From contig JASJFT010000434.1 of NCBI GenBank assembly GCA_030770425.1, positions 1 through 14,411 on the forward strand: a stretch of DNA of 14,411 nucleotides, in the 5' to 3' direction. A program made the translations under genes and the position numbers. The stretch's first letter is position 1. Every line of letters starts with the position of its first letter. The stretch is from Darksidea phi (Eukaryota > Ascomycota > Dothideomycetes > Pleosporales > Lentitheciaceae). Under the pieces are notes generated by a model. It was given only the letters and a program-made list of their open reading frames with translations. It was not told the origin of the DNA and ran no database searches. Positions 1 through 7,702 of the stretch are shown here, piece by piece.

Positions 1-75
1 GAAACCAACGGTGCGACAAACGTTCTATCGGCCCTAACCCGGATCCCGTATAAAGGTACGTACAACGCATAACAC
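1..75 (+). repeat. 3' end of the 5' LTR of element 1, largely unmutated
   Basis: This segment aligns without gaps to 6761-6835 (constant offset 6760), which makes the pair the matching ends of two direct LTRs. Only the last part of the 5' LTR lies in the window. It still carries CpA at 6, 17, 63, 68 and 73 and TpG at 12, and it looks close to half GC, unlike everything after it. The 22 differences from the other copy comprise 19 C-to-T or G-to-A changes from this copy to that one, plus transversions at 4, 24 and 52. The CA at 73-74 fits the usual terminal CA of an LTR, so the LTR probably ends at 74. After about 77 the two copies no longer align. No tRNA primer-binding site could be recognised in the mutated bases that follow. 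Confidence 0.8.
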
Positions 76-199
76 TAAGATTATTCTTTATATAGATAGA
101 CCTATACTATTAGTTTAACTCTACTACGTTCGCTAGTAATTAGGATAGGATCCTTATAGTAGATATATATATAATAGAGAAGGTAGTAGTTTAGATATA
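76..199 (+). other. Untranslated leader of element 1
   Basis: The stretch between the LTR end and the first recognisable gag coding sequence. The tRNA primer-binding site should begin within a few bases of 75, but no match to a tRNA 3' end is recognisable. RIP would change the TGG with which such sites usually start. The first half is strongly AT-rich. The gag start may lie within the last part. Confidence 0.5.
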
Positions 200-2150
200 A
201 CCCCTAGTTAATAACTATATAGCTAACGAAGAGACTCTAATAAAGCGGCGCGACGAAACGAAAGTAGTATTTATAGATTAGAACTTCTTTAAGGAATAGA
301 TACGTATAGTCTTTAAGAATATTAATAAAGTCTAGTAAGTAGAATATAAAATTTAGAGACTAAAATAAATAAAGTTAGTAGGAGCCTATACTACTAAATT
401 TAAATAACTATAGTATAAGATCGATTAGAACGATACTCCTCTTATAGTTATGTACTATAACGGACTTAAGAAAGTAATTAAAGACGAGCTATTTAGACTT
501 AAGAAACTAGATAACCTAGTAGAATTAATTAAAATAATAATCTATATTAATAACTAATTATACAAATAAGTACTTAAAAAATAAAATACTATAGAACTAG
601 TTAGAGTCTATAAGAAGGAGTAGTTAGCTTTTAAGTACGGGTTCTATAGAGGTTACGATAAAATAGATATTAATATAGTCTAAGAAAAGAAATATCTAAA
701 GAATAAAAAACGTAAATAAGATAAGAAGCTATAGAAAGTTCTAGTAGACGAGATAAAATAATAGTAAGACGAGAAAGCGTATCTATACTATAGTATATAG
801 GGATACTTCGCTAAAGAATATAGTAATAAGAAGAAGAATATAGGTAGCTAGGAAGGTACTAAGTATATTAATATAATTAAAGGTATCTACTAAGGGGTAA
901 ATAACTAAGAATTATTCCTAGAGGGGTAGTTTAATATAATAGAAGATACGGACGAGGAAATCCCTTACTAATAAGAAGACCTAAAGCTTAAGATTAGAGA
1001 ATTAAAACTTAATAAACTAGGAGAGATTAGTATAGAAATAGTTTTCTAATAATTAGTATATAATAAATACTAGAAGTATAGTAATAGCTAATATACTACT
1101 AAGTACTATACTAAGACGAAAGAGCTAATTTACGTTACTAGTAACTAAGAATAAATAGTAATAGAATAAGTTCTAAAGCTCTAAGGACTAGAGGACTATA
1201 AGGTAACCTAGAATTACGAGAATTAAGGTTATAATATCTTACTATAAACTTACTATATAGAATAGTACGAGTATTATATATAATAAAAGAAGGATATTAT
1301 AATCTTTCTAGGAGATTACTTATATATATATCTTCTCGATAAAGAATATCTAATAACTAAATACTATATATATAACTATAAGAATTAGATTATAGTATAT
1401 AAAGAGTAAGAATAACTAGAATAGAATAGTTACTATAACGATAAATATAAGAGGTATTTCCTAATAAAATATATTATAGGGCGATGGCTATAAGGACTAA
1501 CTAAAGTAGATACTAAGAAGTATAAACGGGATATTAACTATAGGATTATATATTAGAAATCTAACTATAAAGTAATATATTAGATATACTACGATAGATT
1601 ATATATCTTATACTTAGTATAAAGAGAACTTATAGCTAGAAGAAAAGAAGATATCTTCTATCTAAATCTCTAAAGGCGAGAATATCTCGTTAAATAGTAT
1701 AATAGATATAGTTATTAACTATAGAATCGGAATAATCTAAATAACCTAGAGGTTAAAAGGTGGCTAAGAGTCCTAGATATATAGTAAGGATACTATAATA
1801 CCTAGAATAATAGAAAAAAGGTAAAAATTAGTTATAAGGACGTACTATTATTAAAAGAAAGCTAGGAAGAGGGGCTACGAGAGGTACTAAATTAGAAACT
1901 ACCTATTAAAGCTAGAAAGATAATAGATCTAGGTTAGAAACGAGCGAACGGCTTATTCTTCTAGTAAGAGGGAGAATCTAGACCTAATAAACGCTATCCT
2001 ACGTTTCGATATAAGTCTAGGAAATACTAGAATAAAATCTAAAAGTTAGATAATAATTCTAAGAATTAGATTATCTATAATAATAAGCTAAAAAACTAGA
2101 TTATTATTAGCTATATAAGAGTTATACTAATAAAGATATTTAAAAGATAA
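200..2150 (+). pseudogene. gag: gag remnant of element 1 (capsid, zinc knuckle, long C-terminal part)
   Basis: Gag forms the virus-like particle and packages element RNA. The coding phase has codon starts at positions divisible by 3. A capsid-like stretch runs from about 243 to 720 and includes the typical fungal Gypsy sequence around 423-500, readable as D-*-N-D-T-P-L followed by Y-N-G-L-K-K-V-I-K-D-E-L, where * is a stop at an expected Trp. A zinc knuckle follows at 780-821. The same phase stays plausible to a TAA at 2148, with stops near 10% of codons, similar to pol. The start codon is lost and the left limit is approximate. The stretch between the knuckle and the protease (about 1085-2150) is unusually long, and I recognise no domain in it. 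Pol follows in the -1 phase, as expected for a gag-pol frameshift. Confidence 0.75.
780..821 (+). other. CCHC zinc-knuckle codons in gag
   Basis: Fourteen codons fit C-X2-C-X4-H-X4-C once RIP is allowed for. Codons 1, 4 and 14 are TAT, expected from TGT, and codon 9 is TAC, expected from CAC. A Gly codon precedes the His position and Phe-Ala-Lys-Glu follows it, as in many retroelement knuckles. This is the nucleic-acid-binding motif of the nucleocapsid part of Gag. All four metal ligands now read as Tyr, so the site is dead. The match rests on the spacing plus the RIP substitution rule. Confidence 0.75.
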
Positions 2151-2230
2151 CTCTATAAATTATATAAGAAAGTATTTAACGACTAGCTAAATTAGAAGTA
2201 GATATACGGATTTATAAATAGAAGGTCTAA

Positions 2231-2480
2231 GCTATTATAAATAGTAGAGTAGAGTTTATACTTCTATTATTATAAATAGTAGAGAAATATAGGATTTTCT
2301 ACTAAACTAAGATAAAATCTATACGAGTAGAACTTAGAGATAGATTATCTATAAAATATAAAGAAGGTATAATTTATCTTAAAATATAAGAAGTAATTCT
2401 AGAGGTAGAGAATATTAGAGACTATTATAGATTTAATATTATAGAAATTAGAGATATTAATATAATTATTAGTTATAATT
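2231..2480 (+). other. Aspartic protease domain remnant (element 1)
   Basis: The active-site region at 2231-2248 reads A-I-I-N-S-R, matching the family pattern of hydrophobic residues followed by D-S/T-G; Asp has become Asn and Gly has become Arg. The end of the domain reads F-N-I-I-E-I-R-D-I-N-I-I-I, then S-Y-N-*-L, which corresponds to the family motif with D-I-I-L-G-M and W-L. The protease would cut the Gag-Pol polyprotein. The call depends on position just upstream of RT and on these two partly degraded motifs. Confidence 0.65.
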
Positions 2481-2839
2481 AGCTAGTAAGATATAATCTA
2501 TAGATAGATTAGAAGCTATATAAAGTACTAGGCTATAAGTAGGTAGCTTAAGTTATAGGAATTAGAAGACTAGATAGATCTAGCTACGAGATCTAGTATA
2601 TACCCTAGAAAGAAAGAATAAACTTAATTTTATTTTATAAGATTACGAGAATCTATAAGAAGAACCTATAGAGAGTCGGTATTATTATAGTATAGAGGGT
2701 CGTAACTATATAAGAAGAACTACGACTAATAATACCTTAAGACTACGAAGAGTTCTAAGAGTTATTCGAAGAATATCTAGATACCGATTTACTAAAGTAC
2801 TAGGAATAGAATTATAAAATATATCTAGAGGAGGATATA

Positions 2840-3480
2840 AAACTTAAGCCTAGACCTATATACTCGTTAATAGTAGATTAATAAGAAGAATTAAAAGAGT
2901 ACCTTATAAAGAACTTAAAGAGGGGATATATTAAAGAAAGTTAGAGTTCTATAGTATTACTAGTTCTATTTATTTTAAAGAAGAATAGAAAATTACGACT
3001 CTATATAAACTATAGATATTTAAATAACGTTATAAAGAAAAATAGATATTTACTACTACTAATTAGAGAACTTATAAACTAGCTCTAAGGAGTTAAGTAG
3101 ATTACGAAATTCGATATCTAAAAAGAATTTTATAGAATTTAAATAGTAGAAGGGTATAAGAAGTATATAGTATTTAAGACCTAATATAGACTCTATAAAT
3201 ATAGAGTTATACTATTTAAACTAATAAATATACTAGTAATATTTTAGTTAGTTATTAATAGAATATTAAATAAATATTTAAATATATTCTATATAGTATA
3301 TCTAGACGATATTCTTATATATAGTAAAGGGATACTAGAAGAATATAAAGAATATATAAAGAAAGTACTATAAAAGTTATAGTAAAATAAATTACTACTT
3401 TATCTAGATAAGTATAAATTCTATAAGATAGAAACTAAATATCTAGGTTTTATTATTTTATAAGAAGGAGTATCTATAAA
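2840..3480 (+). other. Reverse transcriptase domain remnant (element 1)
   Basis: The domain opens with P-R-P-I-Y-S-L. It continues with L-F-I-L-K-K-N-R-K-L-R-L-Y-I-N-Y-R near 2966-3015, which fits the family motif V-K-K-K-D-G-S-L-R-L-C-V-D-Y-R. Motif A has its Asp codon GAT at 3113-3115, inside F-D-I. Motif C is Y-L-D-D-I-L-I-Y-S-K with the Tyr codon at 3299 and the two Asp codons at 3305 and 3308. The catalytic Asp codons escaped because each G is preceded by A or C rather than T. The Asp codon of the family's V-D-Y-R now reads Asn. Ty3/Gypsy affinity is clear from the whole motif series. Confidence 0.92.
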
Positions 3481-3699
3481 CCTTAAAAAAGTATAAACTA
3501 TAAGGAAATAACTAACCCTAATATTAGTTAAGGATATATAATTCTTTTTAGGATTTACTAACTTCTATTAGAAGTTTATTAGGAACTACTTAAAGACTAC
3601 GGCTCTACTTATAGAGGTAACTAAGAAAGAAAAGAGATTCTAGTAGAACTAGAAATAATAGAAAGCTTTTAATAGACTTAAGAATCTATTTATATTAGT

Positions 3700-4110
3700 A
3701 TCTATATTATAGATATATAATCTAATAAAGTCTCTTAAAGTAGAAACGAACGTATTAGACTACGTACTAGGAGTAATACTTATCTAATAAGGGGAAGATA
3801 AAAAATAGAGACTAATATTCTACTATTTATATAAGTTTAGTAAAGAAGAAGTAAACTATAATATCTACGATAAGAAACTTAGTACTATTATATTAGTATT
3901 TAAATAATAGAGACTATAGCTTATAGAAGCTAAGTATAAGATTAAGGTTATTATAGATTACTAGAACCTTATAAGTTTTATAACTATAAAAAAACTTAAT
4001 CGATAATAATTCTAATAGTCGGAATTACTAGTTAACTATAACTTTAAGATAAGTTACCGGCTAGAAATACTAAATAGAGTAGTAGATACTCTTAGTAAAA
4101 GATCGGATCT
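3700..4110 (+). other. RNase H domain remnant (element 1)
   Basis: In the pol frame, V-E-T-N-V-L-D-Y-V-L-G at about 3740-3772 matches the family start (T-D-A-S-D); the first catalytic Asp reads Asn (AAC at 3749). Later come Y-D-K-K-L-S-T-I-I-L near 3867-3896, the counterpart of D-K-E-L-L-A-I, then V-I-I-D-Y-*-N-L and a terminal stretch ending in L-S-K-R-S-D near 4090-4110. RNase H removes the RNA template strand during reverse transcription. The order RT, RNase H, integrase is diagnostic for Ty3/Gypsy. Confidence 0.85.
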
Positions 4111-4379
4111 TTAAGATACCGACGAACCTATTATATATAAACTAGTCCTATAAAAGAAATCTAATAAAACTCTTATTTATAACTATATAAGGCTAGCGAA
4201 AATTATAATAGTAGTAGATATTAAAGAAAAATAGTAAAAAAGAACTCGAGAACTTATTTAAGGAAATAATAGAAGAATAGAAGAAGATAGAATACTCTCT
4301 AATAAAGAGAAATACTTTACTCTAAAGAATAACTTAGAGATAAGACCCTATATACTATTAAGTCTTAGAGGAGACCTAA

Positions 4380-5450
4380 TATAGGAAATCTACGAGAGTA
4401 AGATACTAGAATACCTAGAAATTAATAAAACGGTTAGATATATAGATAAAGAATATCTACTTATTAATATAAGAAAGGAAGTTTAAAAAGTAATAAATAA
4501 CTATTTAGAATATTCTAAGAATAAACCTAAGAGATATAAGCTCTATAGATTACTCTAATTATTAGTACTATCTATATAACTATAGACTTATATTATAATA
4601 GACTTTATAGTAAAGCTACTACTATTATTAGAACTAGGATTAAGAAGATTATATAATACGATTATAGTAATCGTAGACTAATTAACTAAGATAGTATACT
4701 TTATTCTAATAAATAAAGTAATTATAGTAGAAAATATAGCTTACGAGGTTAAAAGAATACTTATTATTAATTATAGATTACTAGAATAAATCCTTATAGA
4801 TAGAGATAAACTATTTACTTCGAAGTTTTAAAGTATACTACTTATAAAACTAGAAATTAAAAGAAAGCTATTAACTAGCTTTTATCCGTAAATAGACGGT
4901 TAGATAGAACGAATAAACTAGACTCTAGAAGAGTATCTTAGGTTCTACATTAATAAGTTATAGAATAATTAAGTTAAATTACTACTAATAGTATAACTAG
5001 TATATAATAGTAAGAAGTCTATAATAACTAGATACTTACTATATTACGTAAACTACGAATATAAGCTAATAACTTATAAAGATTTAAAGGATATCGAGAG
5101 TATATCTACTAGAATAGAAGAGAAAGTCTATTTAATATAAGAACTATATAAAGAACTTAGTATATAGATAGTATATAGGAACCTTATAATAGCTAAAATA
5201 GTAAATAAAAGAAGACTTAAGGGACTAACCCTTAAGAGAGGAGATAAAGTTTTCCTTTTATAACGAAACCTAAAAACTAAATAACTATACGATAAACTAG
5301 ATAATTTACGAATTAGACTATTTAAAATTAAAGAAAAAATAGAACTAGTTAACTATAGGCTAAAGCTAGCTAAAGGTATAAGAATATATCTAGTATTCTA
5401 TATATTATTACTAGAACTAGTACTAGAAGACGCCGAAGTAGCTACTAATA
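4380..5450 (+). other. Integrase remnant with intact D,D(35)E (element 1)
   Basis: The HHCC part at about 4385-4520 ends with N-Y-L-E-Y-S-K-N-K, where two Tyr stand at the C-X2-C positions. The catalytic core has Asp at 4601 (D-F-I), V-I-V-D-*-L-T-K at about 4667, a second Asp at 4799 (D-R-D-K-L-F-T-S-K-F) and Glu at 4907 (D-G-*-I-E-R). The last two are 36 codons apart, giving 35 residues between them, the exact family spacing. The GPY/F-type C-terminal part follows at about 5240-5420 with G-D-K-V-F-L-L and later Y-L-V-F-Y-I-L-L-L-E, the counterpart of the family motif H-P-V-F-H-x-S-L-L. A separate copy of 5033-5324 is found at 7411-7702. Confidence 0.9.
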
Positions 5451-5467
5451 TCGAACTCGAGGATAAG

Positions 5468-5640
5468 AAATATAAGATCGAGGAAATTTAAGGACTATAG
5501 AAGTTTGGGCGTTAGTAGAAATATTTAGTTAAATAGATAGAATAGTCTATTAGCTAGAATATATAGGAACTAATTAAGAATCTATAGAACTACTAGAGAC
5601 TAGTTAAATAGTATTACTAGGAGTACCTAGAGATAGGGGC
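5468..5640 (+). other. Chromodomain remnant at the end of pol (element 1)
   Basis: K-Y-K-I-E-E-I begins at 5468 and corresponds to the chromodomain start Y-x-V-E-x-I-L. K-Y-L-V-K-* follows near 5518, the counterpart of Y-L-V-K-W with the Trp now a stop, then a helix-like tail with L-I-K-N-L and a terminal E-Y-L-E. Chromodomains at this position define chromoviruses and bind modified histone H3 tails to guide integration. The segment contains one of the very few TpG dinucleotides (5506). Confidence 0.8.
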
Positions 5641-5677
5641 TCCTAACTATCTAGGAAGAAGAAGTTAGCGGACTTAT

Positions 5678-5691
5678 ATAGTAAGGGTTAT
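5678..5691 (+). other. Candidate polypurine tract and start of 3' LTR (element 1)
   Basis: A purine-rich run containing AAGGG sits just after the end of the pol frame and is followed by TATAGTAAC from 5692, which would be TGTAGTGAC before RIP, an LTR-like start. If correct, the 3' LTR would span 5692-6835, about 1.14 kb, which is long for a fungal Gypsy element. The alternative is that the LTR begins much later and the intervening DNA is a separate segment. The visible 75 bp of 5' LTR cannot decide this. Confidence 0.35.
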
Positions 5692-6520
5692 TATAGTAAC
5701 TCGAGTAAGTTAGAGTAAGTAGAACGTTTAACTTCCTCTTACTCTAATTAATCTAGCTCTTTAAGGGACACGAGCTTATAATAGTATATTTTAGTATTAT
5801 AATACTCTAGGTCCCGAAGCTACTTTAAGAGATAGGCTTTATAAGTATAAAGCTTAGCTATTTAAATAAAGATCTTATTATAGGTAGAATATATAGTATC
5901 TAATTTAGCTTAAAGATTAGATTTCTATTTATCTACCTTTACCTAATCTCTCTTAGTTACTACTAGGTTATACTTTAATCTATAACGGATATACTTTATA
6001 TAAAAACTAGACTAAAGATTAATATAATAAGTTCGAGGAGGTCGTATAGTACGATAATAGGAATAAGATATTAGTATAGGATAAGAATAAGTAAATAGAC
6101 GATCTATAAGATAATAATAATATTTAAAACGAGTTATTACGGGAGCCTTAGGTATTATTAGAACCTAGAAAGTTAATTAAGAATAGAGAATAGTTAACCC
6201 TATATAGACGACGGATCGATTACTCTTATATATTACTAAAAAGACGGAATAATTATAGCTCTAGATAGGCTATATAGTACGTATATATAGGATATAGTAT
6301 AGTTTAAAAAAAGAAACCTACTAAGTAAGGGTACTACTAGCTAGGATATAGTAGATATAATAAAATCTTCGAGAACGAAGCTTAGAAGAAGGGAGTAAGT
6401 ATTATAACCCTAGAATTAGAAGGATACAGGGTAAGTTCTAACGTAGCTAGAATAGTCGAGCTATACTTAGTTAGTAATCTAATATTATATAACTTAGAAG
6501 TTATAAAAGTTATTAAGATA

Positions 6521-6549
6521 ATAACTTCTATAACTACTATAGAAGTTAT
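6521..6549. repeat. Perfect 12-bp inverted repeat with 5-bp loop
   Basis: Arms 6521-6532 and 6538-6549 are exact reverse complements around the spacer ACTAC. The surrounding sequence repeats the word GAAGTTATA several times, so the hairpin may arise from low complexity and TA richness. There is no T run that would suggest a terminator. Confidence 0.6.
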
Positions 6550-6564
6550 AGAAGCTATAAAAGT

Positions 6565-6590
6565 TACTACTTCTACTACTACTACTACTA
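6565..6590. repeat. ACT trinucleotide microsatellite
   Basis: A run of ACT units interrupted once by TTCT near 6570. In the 87-codon open frame it encodes Thr repeats. It contains neither CpA nor TpG, so it would be unaffected by RIP in its present form. Confidence 0.8.
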
Positions 6591-6760
6591 TCTTAAGGAA
6601 TAAGGACGAGTATAAGAGGACGAAGGATCTCTTAGACTTTCTATTTTAATTTCTTATAATTAATTCTCTTTAGTTTATCTAATACTTATAAATAAGACTA
6701 GCTCTTTTCTTAAGTAGTTATTCTAGTAATAGAATTCGTTAACTTAATCTTAACCTATTA

Positions 6761-6835
6761 AAACCTAACGGTATAATAAACGTACTATCGGCCCTAATCT
6801 AGATTCTATATTAAAGTACGTATAATATATAATAT
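6761..6835 (+). repeat. 3' LTR end of element 1, RIP-mutated
   Basis: This copy aligns with 1-75 at a fixed offset without gaps. All six CpA/TpG sites of the other copy are TpA here. Four CpG pairs (14-15, 40-41, 47-48, 66-67 in the first copy) have become TpA, while four others (9-10, 21-22, 29-30, 59-60) are unchanged. The end at about 6834 is inferred from the CA at 73-74 of the first copy. It closes element 1 on the right. Confidence 0.8.
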
Positions 6836-7160
6836 TATATAGACTATTTAGCTAACTAACTAGTATACTAATACTATATTAGTATACTATATAAAGTAAA
6901 ATTAAGGGTCTTATACCTCTAAAGACGTCTAATTATATAAGAAACCTATATATACTATAATAGCGGCGGCTATCTATCTAATACTATACTAATATAAAGA
7001 CTAGTTCTCGATCTATAATATAGCTCCTTATACTTATAGGAAGAGGAGGATCTATTAGTTAATAATAAGCTTTAAAAATAAAACTTTAAAATTAATAAAT
7101 AAACTTTAAAAATCTATAAATAAACTTTAACTTTAAATCTATATTTAAATCTAAAGGGGG
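6836..7160. other. AT-rich spacer after element 1; no gene seen
   Basis: No gene or recognisable element domain is seen. It contains a 12-bp perfect inverted repeat (6861-6872 and 6878-6889, spacer ACTAT) and a tandem repeat at its right end. It may be old flanking DNA or part of another degraded element. Confidence 0.5.
7081..7142. repeat. Three tandem copies of a 20-21 bp AT-rich unit
   Basis: Units at 7081-7100, 7101-7121 and 7122-7142 each begin AAACTTTAA and most end CTATAAAT or a close variant; a partial unit may precede at about 7069. The unit contains neither CpA nor TpG. No function can be assigned. Its position just upstream of a G run and a TATA-like word suggests part of a retroelement's terminal region. 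Confidence 0.65.
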
Positions 7161-7410
7161 TATATAAGTAGTCGAGCGCTATATATTATATAACTACTCT
7201 ATTTATATAATAATTTATACTAATTTACTATAACTCTATACTAAACTTATAGTAGCTATATAATAATAAGTTATAGTAACTATATACTAATTTATAGTAA
7301 TTAATTTAGTTACTAGATCTAGTATAACTTATATATAAAGCCCTCTACTTACGTCCTAACTAGATAGTTAGACTACTAAATATATTTATTCTATATCTCT
7401 ACCCTTTTAT
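7151..7410 (+). repeat. Possible solo or terminal LTR with TATA box
   Basis: CTAAAGGGGG at 7151-7160 resembles a polypurine tract, and TATATAAG follows directly at 7161, which could be an LTR start TG changed to TA. Within the next 250 bp there is another TATA-box-like word, TATATAAAG at 7333-7341, followed by a pyrimidine-rich stretch, as in LTR promoters. Imperfect repeats of TATACTAATTTA and GTTATAGTAACTA occur at 7215-7310. No second copy is in the window, so this rests on layout only. TATA-like words are expected by chance in DNA this rich in TpA. Confidence 0.3.
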
Positions 7411-7702
7411 AACTTACTATACTATATAAACTATAGATATAAACTAATAACTTATAGAAATCTAAAGAATATTAAAAGTATATCTATTAGAGTAGAAGAA
7501 AAGGTCTATTTAATATAAGAACTATATAAAGAACTTAGTATAAGAATAGTACGTAGAAATCTTATAATAGCTAAAATAGTAAATAAAAGAAGATTTAAGG
7601 GACTAATTCTTAAAAGAAAGAATAAAGTTTTTCTTTTATAATAAAATCTAGAAACTAAATAACTATATAATAAACTAGATAATTTATAAATTAGACTATT
7701 AT
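7411..7702 (+). pseudogene. Isolated integrase C-terminal fragment, second copy
   Basis: This segment aligns to 5033-5324 of element 1 at a constant offset of 2378 without indels. From 7429 I count about 39 differences in roughly 270 positions (about 86% identity), nearly all transitions. It covers the end of the integrase core and the start of the GPY/F part (the G-D-K-V-F-L-L region). Both ends stop abruptly: to the left of about 7411 and to the right of about 7702 there is no match to element 1. It shares orientation with element 1. Some bases that are C or G in element 1 are T or A here and the reverse also occurs, so the two copies mutated separately. It is a truncated relic of a related chromovirus. 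Confidence 0.88.

Larger units (their letters stand above)
2160..5690 (+). pseudogene. pol: pol remnant of element 1 (PR-RT-RH-IN-chromodomain)
   Basis: A single conceptual frame (codon starts at 2 modulo 3) carries, in order, aspartic protease (about 2230-2480), reverse transcriptase (about 2840-3480), RNase H (about 3700-4110), integrase (about 4380-5450) and a chromodomain (about 5468-5640). It would copy element RNA into DNA and integrate it, with the chromodomain steering insertion towards marked chromatin. Stops are dense but fall mainly at expected Gln or Trp positions, and no frameshift is needed over 3.4 kb. The catalytic codons survive unevenly: the RT Y-L-D-D and the integrase D,D,E are intact, while the protease D-S-G reads N-S-R. 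No start is left. Expression would have been by frameshift from gag, which lies in the phase one base back. Confidence 0.9.
5692..6760 (+). other. Segment between pol and the LTR end of element 1, partly coding-like
   Basis: About 1.07 kb that is either the body of a long 3' LTR or extra sequence downstream of pol. From 6386 to 6646 the + strand frame with codon starts at 2 modulo 3 stays open for 87 codons, the longest stop-free run I noticed, in DNA where TAA and TAG are very frequent. It ends at TAA 6647. The product would be rich in Val, Ile and Thr, ending with a Thr run and a charged tail. Upstream, from about 6027 to 6395, the frame with starts divisible by 3 has fewer stops than its neighbours, so a frame change would be needed to join the two. 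I recognise no domain. It could be an eroded third ORF, a captured sequence, or chance aided by the ACT repeat. Confidence 0.35.
1..6835 (+). mobile_element. Element 1: RIP-degraded Ty3/Gypsy chromovirus
   Basis: A nearly complete LTR retrotransposon read from left to right, lacking only the upstream part of its 5' LTR. The order is LTR end, gag with zinc knuckle, pol (protease, reverse transcriptase, RNase H, integrase), C-terminal chromodomain, polypurine-tract candidate, further sequence, LTR end. Integrase following RNase H places it in Ty3/Gypsy (Metaviridae), and the chromodomain in the chromovirus branch, both common in fungi. Every coding frame is interrupted by TAA or TAG at sites where Gln (CAR) or Trp (TGG) codons would be expected, and start codons are gone, so the copy is dead. 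The frame register nevertheless holds over the 3.4 kb of pol, so indels are few. The target-site duplication cannot be checked because the left end is outside the window. Confidence 0.9.

Noticed and set aside
450..452. ATG as a possible gag start
   Set aside because: It lies inside the conserved capsid region, after coding sequence already recognisable from about 243, and the TpG is probably residual or regained.
200..5690. Stop-codon recoding or an alternative genetic code to explain in-frame TAA/TAG
   Set aside because: Stops fall where Gln or Trp is expected, and His and Cys codons are lost too, which RIP explains at once. An alternative code would not remove CAN and TGN codons.
6565..6590. 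Trinucleotide run as a CRISPR-like or regulatory array
   Set aside because: It is a simple microsatellite without spacers. No CRISPR-type repeat-spacer structure exists anywhere in the window.
6861..6889. Perfect 12-bp inverted repeat with 5-bp spacer, possible hairpin or transposon end
   Set aside because: Made almost only of TA-rich words in DNA saturated with TpA, no partner copy and no target duplication. Chance and RIP are sufficient.
7161..7168. TATATAAG as a functional host promoter
   Set aside because: TATA-like words are expected everywhere in TpA-saturated DNA and no gene with a start codon lies downstream.
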